From a virus: a DNA stretch of 26,059 bases. Below the pieces are notes generated by a model. That model was not told where the DNA came from. It saw only the letters and a program-made list of their open reading frames with translations, and did no database searches. Shown here one piece after another: positions 8,017-14,708 of the stretch. Both the position numbers and the translations under genes were made by a program. The stretch spans positions 1 to 26,059 of IMG/VR virus record IMGVR_UViG_3300021963_000577, one strand, 5' to 3'. Position 1 is the first letter of the stretch. Each line of letters opens with the position of its first letter.

Positions 8017-8471
8017 GATACGGCAACGTTTGTGGTGCTACTCTTTGCCGGTGGGTAAACCTTTTTAACCTCGCCAGTAACTCCGTTAATAATTTCAAGA
8101 CCTTGATGCGGAACTTTCTTTAAAAACTCTTCCATATCCTTCTTACGCTTTGTGGCATCGTTGAAGTCAGCCATTATCTCCTCGTAGTCTGTGCTTTCGC
8201 ATTTAGAGAAGTCGTATTTAACCCCTACCTCTCTGATGTTGAACTTAGCACTCATATACTCAAAGTCCTTGCCATTTAATACGGCTGCTTGTAATACCGC
8301 ATCTTTGTAGTCCTTATTGCTCTTTAATGTTTCGAGCATATCTTCTAAGGCTTTAACTTGGATATGCGTTTTTAACGGGTCAAGCTCCCCTGCGTTTAAG
8401 CGTTCAATTACTTGGTGGGTAAACTCCACCCTTTGTTCTTTTGTTGTTTCAAAAATTAATTGTAGTTCCAT
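8007..8471 (-). CDS. Conserved-type phage protein of unknown function, 154 aa
   Basis: A soluble, charged, mainly helical protein starting MELQLIFETTKEQRVEFTHQ. An N-terminal helical half (residues 10-75) is followed by a mixed region with YDFSKCESTDYEEI and a C-terminal EVKKVYPPAKSSTTN tail. It has no signal, membrane helix or metal motif. Proteins of this look occur between the terminase and tail genes in Bacteroidota phages, but I cannot assign a role. It lies 17 nt downstream of a membrane-protein gene in the same operon. Confidence 0.6.
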   Translation of the reverse strand: MELQLIFETTKEQRVEFTHQVIERLNAGELDPLKTHIQVKALEDMLETLKSNKDYKDAVLQAAVLNGKDFEYMSAKFNIREVGVKYDFSKCESTDYEEIMADFNDATKRKKDMEEFLKKVPHQGLEIINGVTGEVKKVYPPAKSSTTNVAVSLK

Positions 8472-8488
8472 TTGTTGTGATTATAGTA

Positions 8489-8764
8489 TTAAATAAATAA
8501 AGGTCTAATAAGTAAAACTCCTGCACTAAAACCAAGAGCAAAAGCAAGAGCTATCTTAAATCTTCCTGTAAATGTTTTTACTTCAATAGTAAAATGATTC
8601 ATAGGTAGAGTTAAGAAAGGATTGACAAACACCATCATTACCATACCTATCCATTGCTTGTCTATTAAATACCTAAAACTTGCTATCGAGTTGGCTTCTA
8701 ATGCTATTGCAGAAAAGAATACAATTAGTAATTTCCAATAAGGTATTTTGTCCTTTGGCTTCAT
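8489..8764 (-). CDS. Small integral membrane protein, 91 aa
   Basis: Three hydrophobic segments are visible: about 10-25 (YWKLLIVFFSAIALEA), 38-55 (WIGMVMMVFVNPFLTLPM) and 70-90 (IALAFALGFSAGVLLIRPLF). The first and last helices are separated by a short basic linker (VKTFTGRFK). The start overlaps the preceding stop by 4 nt (ATGA). It is one of four small membrane or membrane-associated genes in a row after the terminase. It has no lysis-gene neighbour, so a holin role is not indicated. Confidence 0.55.
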   Translation of the reverse strand: MKPKDKIPYWKLLIVFFSAIALEANSIASFRYLIDKQWIGMVMMVFVNPFLTLPMNHFTIEVKTFTGRFKIALAFALGFSAGVLLIRPLFI

Positions 8765-8973
8765 ATTGTTTCGGGTTTGTAATTCTCAATGTCAAAAAAT
8801 CCTACTTCTGATTTGTCTTCCGGCTTCCTTAATCTGCGCTTAGAAGGTTCATAACCCTGCTCGTTGCAGTATGTAAGTATTTCCAGATAGGTCGCATCTA
8901 TGTTATTCATCATTATGCTGATAGGCTCACTTGCGTGATATTTGTCTATATACTCTTTGTTGCTTTGGGTCAT
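8761..8973 (-). CDS. Small soluble protein of unknown function, 70 aa
   Basis: Starts MTQSNKEYIDKYHASEPISI at ATG 8973; a TTG 21 nt upstream is a less likely start. The middle resembles a short helical module (YLEILTYCNEQGYEPSKRRL) and the C-terminus is acidic (VGFFDIENYKPETI). It overlaps the preceding 41-aa membrane gene by 47 nt in another frame and the next gene by 4 nt. No family is recognised. Confidence 0.5.
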   Translation of the reverse strand: MTQSNKEYIDKYHASEPISIMMNNIDATYLEILTYCNEQGYEPSKRRLRKPEDKSEVGFFDIENYKPETI

Positions 8974-9052
8974 AGTTTTTAATTGTGTAGTCAAATAATG
9001 CTGCCATTACAAAACCTGTTGCAATTAGCAGAAGGCAGATAGCGTAAATCAT
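8927..9052 (-). CDS. Mini membrane protein, 41 aa
   Basis: ATG at 9052 opens a 41-aa protein with one N-terminal membrane helix (MIYAICLLLIATGFVMAALF) and a basic cytoplasmic-type tail (PKQQRVYRQISRK). The ATG overlaps the stop of the preceding 28-aa gene (ATGA), which supports this start over a GTG further up. Sequence upstream of 9052 in this frame is out-of-phase with the 28-aa gene. The function is unknown. Confidence 0.5.
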   Translation of the reverse strand: MIYAICLLLIATGFVMAALFDYTIKNYDPKQQRVYRQISRK

Positions 9053-9135
9053 TTTGAGTAGAAGTCTTGTAATTGTCCAATAAGGTAACAAGCTGCTACT
9101 AATACGGCTAATAATTGTGCGGTTTCTTTTTTCAT
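9049..9135 (-). CDS. Mini membrane protein, 28 aa
   Basis: ATG at 9135 encodes only 28 residues: MKKETAQLLAVLVAACYLIG and then QLQDFYSK, a single hydrophobic helix with a basic start. The leader is A-rich (AAACTAAACACA just before the ATG), like other starts here. The stop overlaps the next ATG (ATGA). Length and coupling resemble translation-linked mini-proteins. The coding claim rests on start, leader, hydrophobic pattern and coupling. Confidence 0.45.
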   Translation of the reverse strand: MKKETAQLLAVLVAACYLIGQLQDFYSK

Positions 9136-9183
9136 TGTGTTTAGTTTTAAATTGTGCGTTGAATAGTCGCACCCCTATGTAAG

Positions 9184-9426
9184 TTATTTATAATTTTTTA
9201 ATAATAATCCGAGTGTATAAAATATTTTCTTTTGCATATCCTTAGTGTAAGAATTTTGTATAGCCTTTTCTACTCTATCTGGTCCGTTACCTTCAAAGCT
9301 ATCTCTTATTAATAAAACCATAATACTTGCAAAAAATTCGTTTACTGGCTGACAAGCAAATTCATTAGAAAAGATTTCTTTGTTTGTGAATTTACAAGTT
9401 GTGTAGGTGTTTTGAAACTTTGACAT
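9184..9426 (-). CDS. Unknown protein, 80 aa, first gene after a promoter
   Basis: Best start is ATG 9426 (MSKFQNTYTTCKFTNKEIF); codons further upstream would overlap the promoter elements. The remainder is helical (EFFASIMVLLIRDSFEG, then AIQNSYTKDMQKKIFYTLGL) with two Cys and no known motif. It is the first gene of the transcription unit that runs into the tail genes, so an early or regulatory role is possible but not shown. Confidence 0.5.
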   Translation of the reverse strand: MSKFQNTYTTCKFTNKEIFSNEFACQPVNEFFASIMVLLIRDSFEGNGPDRVEKAIQNSYTKDMQKKIFYTLGLLLKNYK

Positions 9427-9447
9427 TGTGTTTGTTTTTGTGGTTAA

Positions 9448-9459
9448 TTGATATATCAA
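9448..9459. promoter_or_regulatory. 12-bp palindrome, operator candidate
   Basis: TTGATATATCAA is a perfect palindrome and overlaps the last three bases of the candidate TATATTTG box, so a bound repressor would block the promoter. Confidence 0.4.
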
Positions 9460-9490
9460 ATATACAACCTTTACACATTCAACATACAAA
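9457..9490 (-). promoter_or_regulatory. Bacteroidota-type promoter candidate
   Basis: TTTG (9490-9487), 22 nt, then TATATTTG (9464-9457) on the minus strand matches the Bacteroidota -33 TTTG and -7 TAnnTTTG pattern, with spacing slightly above the usual 19-21. It lies in the 123-nt gap after the large terminase and 31 nt before ATG 9426. The candidate promoter of the main control region has the same 22-nt spacing. Confidence 0.5.
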
Positions 9491-9549
9491 TGGGCAAACT
9501 TTTTTTATAAAATTGTGATGAACGGCAAATATCAAGGATAAGCGGTAAA

Positions 9550-10698
9550 TTATAGGAAGGCATACCTACCTGTGCCACGTTTAAGGCTGAAATTCTGCCA
9601 AGCCAATGCCAGAGCCATAACGGCATCATCGTGGAAGCCGGAAGGTGCTGAGTACTTTACCCCCGTTGCCGTGTACTGATACTCAAAGACTTCTAACTCT
9701 TGGCTTATTATCCCCTCAGGATAGCCTATCTTCCCTTGATGTATTGCAGCCTGTAAGCCTTCCATTAGCTGCTGCTTACTTGAACTTGTGAACTTTAAGC
9801 CTTGTATCATTACCCCTTCTCTTTGCAGGTCTTCTAAGATAGGGTCTCCTACCCCCGTAGAATCGACAAGGATAGGGCATTTAGGCAGCCTAAGTATAGT
9901 TTGCTTGGTATTGTGCCAATCCATTTGAAAGCGGTCAAAATAAGCCACATTCCCGTCTTCGTCTAATCCTACTATAACAGTCCAATCCACTGACTTGGCA
10001 AGATCAATTCCATAAGCTACTACCGGCATAGTTGTTACTGGGTGTAAGCACTTTCGTATATGTTGGCTACCAAAAGGGTTTGCTGCGTTCTCAGCCGGGT
10101 TTGCCATATACTCCTGCTCGAATACAACCTCGGGTAATTGCCTACGGGCATCGTCTATCTCTTGTGGGTCTATGTACGGGTTATCGTATGTAGTAAACTT
10201 AAAGCTCTGCCAATCCGGCTCTGCTTTGCTAAACAAACTAAAAAAGTAATTCTTGCCTTTTGGGGTGCTAAGGAATATAGCTTTACCCTTATAGTCTGTT
10301 AAAGTAGGTCTTATTGAGTTTAGCCACCCATCTTCAAGGTTAGGTATAAAGGAAGCCTCGTCTACTATTACCAGGTTAAACTTGCGCCCTCTCAGGTTAT
10401 CCAAACGTTCTCCTGTAAAGAACTCCACCTTGCCACCATTTGGGAAGCTAATATTCAAGTCCGATTTGTTATTAGGGAAGGGAAGGCTATTGCATAGCTT
10501 CTCAAAGAATACCTTTGCTAATTTATAGGTCGGTGTTATGTAAGCAACCTGACCGCCTTTGATTGCGGTTGTAATACATTTTATCTGGCTTAGTTCGGAT
10601 TTGCCAAACCTTCTACCGCACATAACAACTATGTATCTATCTTCGCAGTCAAGTATCTTCTTTTGATTTATATGTCCGTTAGGTAGTTCTATTCGCAT
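9550..10698 (-). CDS. terL: Terminase large subunit
   Basis: A 382-aa packaging motor. The ATPase domain has a Walker A-type CGRRFGKSE (residues 28-36), Walker B LVIVDE (109-114) and a motif III-like FLSTPKG (142-148). The C-terminal RNase H-fold nuclease has acidic residues in YGIDLA (D232), ILVDSTG (D279) and GFHDDAV (D357/D358). It cuts concatemeric DNA and pumps it into proheads through the portal, which is not in this window. The start overlaps the small-subunit stop by one base (TAATG). At 382 aa it is on the short side for the family, but all core motifs are present. Confidence 0.95.
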   Translation of the reverse strand: MRIELPNGHINQKKILDCEDRYIVVMCGRRFGKSELSQIKCITTAIKGGQVAYITPTYKLAKVFFEKLCNSLPFPNNKSDLNISFPNGGKVEFFTGERLDNLRGRKFNLVIVDEASFIPNLEDGWLNSIRPTLTDYKGKAIFLSTPKGKNYFFSLFSKAEPDWQSFKFTTYDNPYIDPQEIDDARRQLPEVVFEQEYMANPAENAANPFGSQHIRKCLHPVTTMPVVAYGIDLAKSVDWTVIVGLDEDGNVAYFDRFQMDWHNTKQTILRLPKCPILVDSTGVGDPILEDLQREGVMIQGLKFTSSSKQQLMEGLQAAIHQGKIGYPEGIISQELEVFEYQYTATGVKYSAPSGFHDDAVMALALAWQNFSLKRGTGRYAFL

Positions 10699-11057
10699 TA
10701 AAGAATTGTCTTGCCGTCTACAAATACTATCTCAATTCTATTATCTGTTTGAATATCCATTTGTTCCTTAGGCTTACCATAAACACGAGTAAGCAAGGTT
10801 TCTAAACTATAAAGGCTGCCCTTCTCTAAGCTCTTACGCATAGCTGCTGCTATCGTCTTTTCAAGTATAGTTGCCTTCGGGTTATCCCATACTGTTTTAA
10901 GTTCCTCTAAGTCCATTGACATCATAGCCTGTATGGTATCGTTTATTTCAGCAAGTTTATACCCCTGCTCTTTAAGTAGGCTTACATACTTTCTCGGTCT
11001 GCCGTTTGGGTTGCCTGATTGTCCTGGTTTGTATGGTATTAAATGCTCTTTGCTCAT
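10698..11057 (-). CDS. Terminase small subunit-like protein
   Basis: A 119-aa protein with the N-terminal block KPGQSGNPNGRPRK (residues 10-23), a basic signature of DUF5681-type proteins that often precede large terminase genes. A helical middle follows, with AAAMRKSLEKGS and LLTRVYGKPKEQMD. Direct coupling to the large subunit by TAATG supports a DNA-recognition role in packaging. The N-terminal motif is also found in unrelated phage proteins, so the assignment rests partly on position. Confidence 0.7.
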   Translation of the reverse strand: MSKEHLIPYKPGQSGNPNGRPRKYVSLLKEQGYKLAEINDTIQAMMSMDLEELKTVWDNPKATILEKTIAAAMRKSLEKGSLYSLETLLTRVYGKPKEQMDIQTDNRIEIVFVDGKTIL

Positions 11058-11061
11058 TCTG

Positions 11062-12111
11062 TTATTGTTCTGTTTTAAACCATTGTAAATAAATTTGATG
11101 CGCTATTTGTGCAGTCATAATAGGCGGCACACTCATACCTATTAAATACTTTGGTTTAATTTTTTTAAAATTATAATCTAAAGGGTAAGTTCCAATTTTG
11201 CAATATTCATTTATTGTTAACTCCATTGGGTGTAAATAATGAGAATTAGTGCCACCGCTTGTAATTGTATTAACTACATTATTTGGGCCTGTTTTATACA
11301 TAAAGCCAAAAGTATTCCCACTTGGCGCTTTTGGGTTTGTGCCTTCTTTTGTTTTATGCCATTTTTCTGTATATGAATTACTTAGTGGCTCTCTTTTACA
11401 ACTAAAATCATCTTCAACTTCTTTATATAAAATAGGCTTTTCATTAAAATCTAATTTTAAAGGTTTAAGGTTTAATTCTTTTTTATGCCCTATAAAAAAT
11501 ACTCTTTCCCTTCTTTGCGGAACTCCCATTGAAGCACCATTTAAAAGAAATATTTGTACATTATATCCTGCTTGATCCATTGTTTGAATAATCTTTTTAG
11601 AATATGCTTTAGCATTACCTAAAATAATACCTTTTACATTTTCTAATAAAAATACCTTTGGCTTTAGTTTTATTATTGTATTACAATACTCAAATACTAA
11701 ATCATCTAAAGTTTGAAATGCTTGACCTTCTTTAAATTGCTTTTCTTTACCCCAAGCCTTTTCTCTGCTTCCTGCCATTGAAAATGTAGAACAAGGTGGA
11801 CTTCCGTCTAATAGGTCAAGATTATATAATTCTTCAGGTAAATCAATAAGTTTATTAAATTCTCTTATATCTTGATTATATAAATACTTTGGATTGTGAT
11901 TTGTTTTATAAATATCTGCTACTTGTGGGTCAATTTCAACACCACCTAAATGCGTATACCCTGCTAACTTATAACCCATAGTTGAGCCTCCACCACAAAT
12001 AAAAGTTCCAAATACTTTTAAGCTATTTGCCTCTATACCTTTTGCTGGGTAGCCATCAGTTAAATTCCATTTATAAGGGAATTTATAATTATTATATTCG
12101 TATTTAATCAT
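11062..12111 (-). CDS. DNA (cytosine-5) methyltransferase, orphan
   Basis: A 349-aa enzyme with the C5-methyltransferase motif series. SAM-binding FGTFICGGGSTMGYKLAGY lies at 34-52 and VEID at 58-61. The catalytic motif is GSPPCSTFS with Cys107, followed by LLENVKG (155-161) and VPQRRERVFFIG (197-208). A variable target-recognition stretch follows, then the C-terminal motif (YLIGMSVPPIMTAQIAHQIY). It would methylate cytosine in phage DNA using SAM, plausibly to evade host restriction. No restriction enzyme gene is nearby. It overlaps the ParB-like gene by 8 nt. Base composition is much more AT-rich than the terminase (11 G+C in 60 at 11401-11460 against 31 in 60 at 10081-10140), suggesting recent acquisition. 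Confidence 0.92.
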   Translation of the reverse strand: MIKYEYNNYKFPYKWNLTDGYPAKGIEANSLKVFGTFICGGGSTMGYKLAGYTHLGGVEIDPQVADIYKTNHNPKYLYNQDIREFNKLIDLPEELYNLDLLDGSPPCSTFSMAGSREKAWGKEKQFKEGQAFQTLDDLVFEYCNTIIKLKPKVFLLENVKGIILGNAKAYSKKIIQTMDQAGYNVQIFLLNGASMGVPQRRERVFFIGHKKELNLKPLKLDFNEKPILYKEVEDDFSCKREPLSNSYTEKWHKTKEGTNPKAPSGNTFGFMYKTGPNNVVNTITSGGTNSHYLHPMELTINEYCKIGTYPLDYNFKKIKPKYLIGMSVPPIMTAQIAHQIYLQWFKTEQ

Positions 12112-12640
12112 TTCCTAATAATTTCAAAATTGCTTGTTCTGGTGTAGGTGCTATCTTTGATAAGCTTTCTTTAACTATATAATATTCTTCTTCAGTATAT
12201 TTTAAATTTATAGTCATTGAGTCGCTAATATCATCTAAAGTTAGTTCTTTATTTTTATCTTCATAGCTTATATTATCAAAGCCGGGTATATCTAAACCCC
12301 AATCTTGTAGCTGCTCTGCATCCCAATTATTTGCAAGGTCGTTCCAATCCCATTCCCCATAGCCTACGTTGTCCTTAACTATAAACTCTTTTTGTTGCTC
12401 ATCGGTTAATTCACTTGCCTTGATAATCGGTATCTCTTTAAGTCCGGCTTCCTTACAAGCCTTTAATCTCATATTGCCACCTAGAACTACCATATCATCA
12501 TTTACTACAATAGGTCTTAGGTTTAGCATCTGAGGAAACTCGTTAATTGACTTTACAAGCTTTGCAAACTTATCATCCTTAATTATTCTGGGGTTGTTAG
12601 GGTTTGCTTTTACTGTGTTGATTGGTACGTTTTGTATCAT
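12104..12640 (-). CDS. ParB-like nuclease-domain protein linked to methyltransferase
   Basis: A 178-aa protein with an N-terminal ParB/sulfiredoxin-fold domain: VPINTVKANPNNPRII at residues 5-20 and VVLGGNMRLKACKEAG at 51-66, where GGNMR is the ParB box II-like nucleotide-binding motif. The C-terminus (TEEEYYIVKESLSKIAPTPE) is the type found in ParB-like proteins encoded beside phage DNA methyltransferases. The partner methyltransferase follows with an 8-nt overlap. A role with DNA modification or nuclease activity is likely, whereas plasmid-style partitioning is not suggested. The 3' end shares the AT-rich composition of the methyltransferase. Confidence 0.8.
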   Translation of the reverse strand: MIQNVPINTVKANPNNPRIIKDDKFAKLVKSINEFPQMLNLRPIVVNDDMVVLGGNMRLKACKEAGLKEIPIIKASELTDEQQKEFIVKDNVGYGEWDWNDLANNWDAEQLQDWGLDIPGFDNISYEDKNKELTLDDISDSMTINLKYTEEEYYIVKESLSKIAPTPEQAILKLLGND

Positions 12641-12858
12641 AGTATTCCGTTTATTATGTCGTTTGCTTCGTCTATTGCGTCTTCCTGGTCTAAAAAAGTG
12701 TCTACATCTGCTATGTGCTTATTGATTAAAGTTTCTGCCATTGAATAGGTGTAGTGTCCTATTGTGGTCATATCATCTCCGTTAAAGCCTGTCTTACATA
12801 CCGCTACGAAGTATGCTTTATGGGTTAGTATGTACCAAATTGCTTTTAACTTTCTCAT
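12637..12858 (-). CDS. Unknown protein, 73 aa
   Basis: Starts MRKLKAIWYILTHKAYFVAV with a hydrophobic N-terminal stretch, followed by GDDMTTIGHYTYSMAETLIN and an acidic C-terminus rich in Asp and Glu. It is coupled at both ends by ATGA overlaps with the basic 40-aa gene and the ParB-like gene. The sequence style is common in Bacteroidota phage genomes, but no function is known to me. Confidence 0.6.
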   Translation of the reverse strand: MRKLKAIWYILTHKAYFVAVCKTGFNGDDMTTIGHYTYSMAETLINKHIADVDTFLDQEDAIDEANDIINGIL

Positions 12859-12977
12859 CTGCCTTGCCCTTTATATGGTTTGGGTCTTGGGTTATGTTTA
12901 TTAAAAGACTTCTTAGCAAAGCCTCGCTTTCTTTTCCCGAATGAAATTTTATTCTTGTTCTCGCTACCTTTTGCCAT
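12855..12977 (-). CDS. Very basic 40-aa protein
   Basis: ATG 12977 encodes 40 residues with about a third Lys/Arg: MAKGSENKNKISFGKRKRGF, then AKKSFNKHNPRPKPYKGQGR. The stop overlaps the next ATG (ATGA), and the start overlaps the HNH gene end by 14 nt. The KSFNKHNPRPKPYKGQG ending resembles small basic proteins that recur in Bacteroidota phages. Nucleic-acid binding is plausible from charge only. Confidence 0.6.
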   Translation of the reverse strand: MAKGSENKNKISFGKRKRGFAKKSFNKHNPRPKPYKGQGR

Positions 12978-13236
12978 TTGGTATGTTTTTTAAATGTATC
13001 TCAAATATTTCCTCAGCAGTCCACCTGTTCTTAAAGTCATAATCGTAATGGCACTCTCTACACATAGCACATAAATTAGTTATATGGTCTTGCAGTTGTT
13101 TTCTTTTACTGCCGAATTTTGACCTTGCAACTATGTGTGCTATATCTACCGCTACTTTTCCACACACTTCACAAAGAATGGTATCTGACGAATCAAACCC
13201 CATTCCTTGTAAATAGTTTAATGTGTGTCTCTGCAT
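12964..13236 (-). CDS. HNH endonuclease
   Basis: A 90-aa single-domain HNH nuclease. A first zinc knuckle CEVCGK (residues 22-27) is followed by the DIAHIVARSKFG segment with the catalytic His pair region, then NLCAMCRECHYDYDF with the second Cys pair and final His. This is the compact HNH form that phages often carry near terminase genes, where it can assist packaging; free-standing homing activity is the alternative. It lies about 1.9 kb upstream of the terminase genes, separated by the methylation genes. Confidence 0.85.
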   Translation of the reverse strand: MQRHTLNYLQGMGFDSSDTILCEVCGKVAVDIAHIVARSKFGSKRKQLQDHITNLCAMCRECHYDYDFKNRWTAEEIFEIHLKNIPNGKR

Positions 13237-13299
13237 AGTTTCCCCATTAAATTTTCCGTTGATTAATAATTAATTGATTAAAAAATTTAACTATGCAAA

Positions 13300-13722
13300 T
13301 TATTTTTTGTCTATTTCTTTTAACTTATTGATACTCCACTCTATACCACTAGTTCCTCCCCAAGCATCCCACATAAGACCGCCACAACCTTCGCTATATG
13401 GTACATCTTTATGCTGCTGATGTCTTTTGAATGAAGCCATACGAGCAATCGTGTCTCTGCTTATTGGCTCTCTGTTAGCTAACTGTCTTGCTCTTGCTTT
13501 GCCAGTTGCTTCGCCACAAGAACCCCATCCATTTTTCTCAGCCCATTCTATTGCTCTCTTTGCGTTGTTACTAGCTGATTCTGGGTAGTCGGTATAGCTA
13601 TCAGCAAACTTGCCACCTGCAAGGATAGCCTTCCAAACTTGCATAGCTTTCTCTTCGGTATCGTACACGCAGCCTCCGTTACCAATCCGAAATTTCCCGT
13701 TTGAGCATTTAATTACTGGCAT
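13300..13722 (-). CDS. Unknown two-part protein (CSNGK-type N-terminus)
   Basis: A 140-aa protein with two recognisable blocks. Residues 4-35 are a small Cys-containing module (IKCSNGKFRIGNGGCVYDTE, then a helix AMQVWKAILAGGKF). Residues 45-135 form a second module with YPESASNNAKRAIEWAEKNG, ARQLANREPISRDTIARMAS and a Gly/Trp-rich end (GCGGLMWDAWGGTSG). Similar blocks are found, often fused to head proteins, in Bacteroidota phages; here they are free-standing. The function is unknown. It follows the glycosyltransferases with a 10-nt overlap, and a 63-nt AT-rich gap separates it from the HNH gene. Confidence 0.55.
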   Translation of the reverse strand: MPVIKCSNGKFRIGNGGCVYDTEEKAMQVWKAILAGGKFADSYTDYPESASNNAKRAIEWAEKNGWGSCGEATGKARARQLANREPISRDTIARMASFKRHQQHKDVPYSEGCGGLMWDAWGGTSGIEWSINKLKEIDKK

Positions 13723-14708
13723 AGTTTACTATAAATATACTTTCTGTCTAAATTTATCTCCTCAAAGTTATACTTCTTTTTGCAGAACTCAAATAGTTTA
13801 TCTCCGCTTTCCTTTCGCATCTGCTCATCATTAACTAAATCTTTGATGTGCTTATACCAATCCTTTTGACTTTTAACGTAATGCACCGGCATATCTAGGT
13901 ATGGATTGACACAGCTAACAACGGCAGGGTTCTTTTTAGCAGCCGTTTCTAATACTTTAAGATTGGACTTCATAGCGTTAAACTTGTTATCTACCAAAGG
14001 AACTATTGAAATGTCGCTATCTGTGTAAGCTCCCATATATTCTGTAACCTTTGCATAGTTATAAATCGTTGGGTTAAGTTTTAGTCCGCAAGTGAACGCA
14101 TCTATCATTTTATCCCATATCGGCTTTTCGCCATCGTTGTACCCGGCTATCACAGTTCTTATATTCATACCTTGTAACCTTTTGAAAGGTTGCCTAATTA
14201 AATCTAAGTCCCTTTCGTGTGTTCCGCTGCCGGACCAGAATAGTCTAACCTTGTCGCTTTCTAGCTTCTCATCTCTAAATTGCTCATCTCCGTAAGGTAA
14301 AGCGTTTGGTAATATGTGAACGTTCTTATTGTATTTAGTTATTTCTGCTGCTAGTCTATCGTGGGTGCAAGTGCATAGGTCTGCAACTTCTAAATAGTCA
14401 GTAATTTGTTTAGGTATGTTATTGATCTTGTATCTTAAATACAACAAATGGCTTTCGCTAAGTTCCCAATAATCGTCATTATCTACTACCAACTTAAAGC
14501 CGTATTTAATCCTCCAAGTGCCCATTTGCTTTGCATCTATCTCGTTGAGCATTCTATTCATTAGCACAATATCCCACCCCTGTTCTAATAACTCATCATT
14601 AAGTACATCGGTAATAAGTGCGTAGTCTTTTTGCATATGTACTATTGGCATCATTATCCTATGAAAGCCTACACCCGAATTGGCTGAGGTTATACAAAGT
14701 ATTCGCAT
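13713..14708 (-). CDS. GT-B fold glycosyltransferase (GT4-like)
   Basis: A 331-aa protein with GT-B features. The N-terminal Rossmann start is MRILCITSANSGVGFHRI, and VVDNDDYW lies near residue 95. The second domain opens with RLFWSGSGTHERDLDLI. The donor-binding region includes SDISIVPLVDNKFNAMKSNL and KVLETAAKKNPAVVS, the usual SxxKxxEaaAxg-like end of GT4 enzymes. It presumably transfers a sugar from a nucleotide donor. The acceptor could be a virion protein, phage DNA or host surface glycan. It overlaps the preceding glycosyltransferase by 19 nt. Confidence 0.75.
   Translation of the reverse strand: MRILCITSANSGVGFHRIMMPIVHMQKDYALITDVLNDELLEQGWDIVLMNRMLNEIDAKQMGTWRIKYGFKLVVDNDDYWELSESHLLYLRYKINNIPKQITDYLEVADLCTCTHDRLAAEITKYNKNVHILPNALPYGDEQFRDEKLESDKVRLFWSGSGTHERDLDLIRQPFKRLQGMNIRTVIAGYNDGEKPIWDKMIDAFTCGLKLNPTIYNYAKVTEYMGAYTDSDISIVPLVDNKFNAMKSNLKVLETAAKKNPAVVSCVNPYLDMPVHYVKSQKDWYKHIKDLVNDEQMRKESGDKLFEFCKKKYNFEEINLDRKYIYSKLCQ

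Noticed and set aside
9053-9172. GTG-started extension of the 41-aa membrane protein
   Set aside because: The 28-aa gene with ATG, A-rich leader and ATGA coupling occupies the same bases in a better frame.
11249-11575. 108-aa plus-strand open frame
   Set aside because: It lies entirely antisense to the conserved motifs of the C5 methyltransferase and is hydrophobic nonsense without a family pattern.
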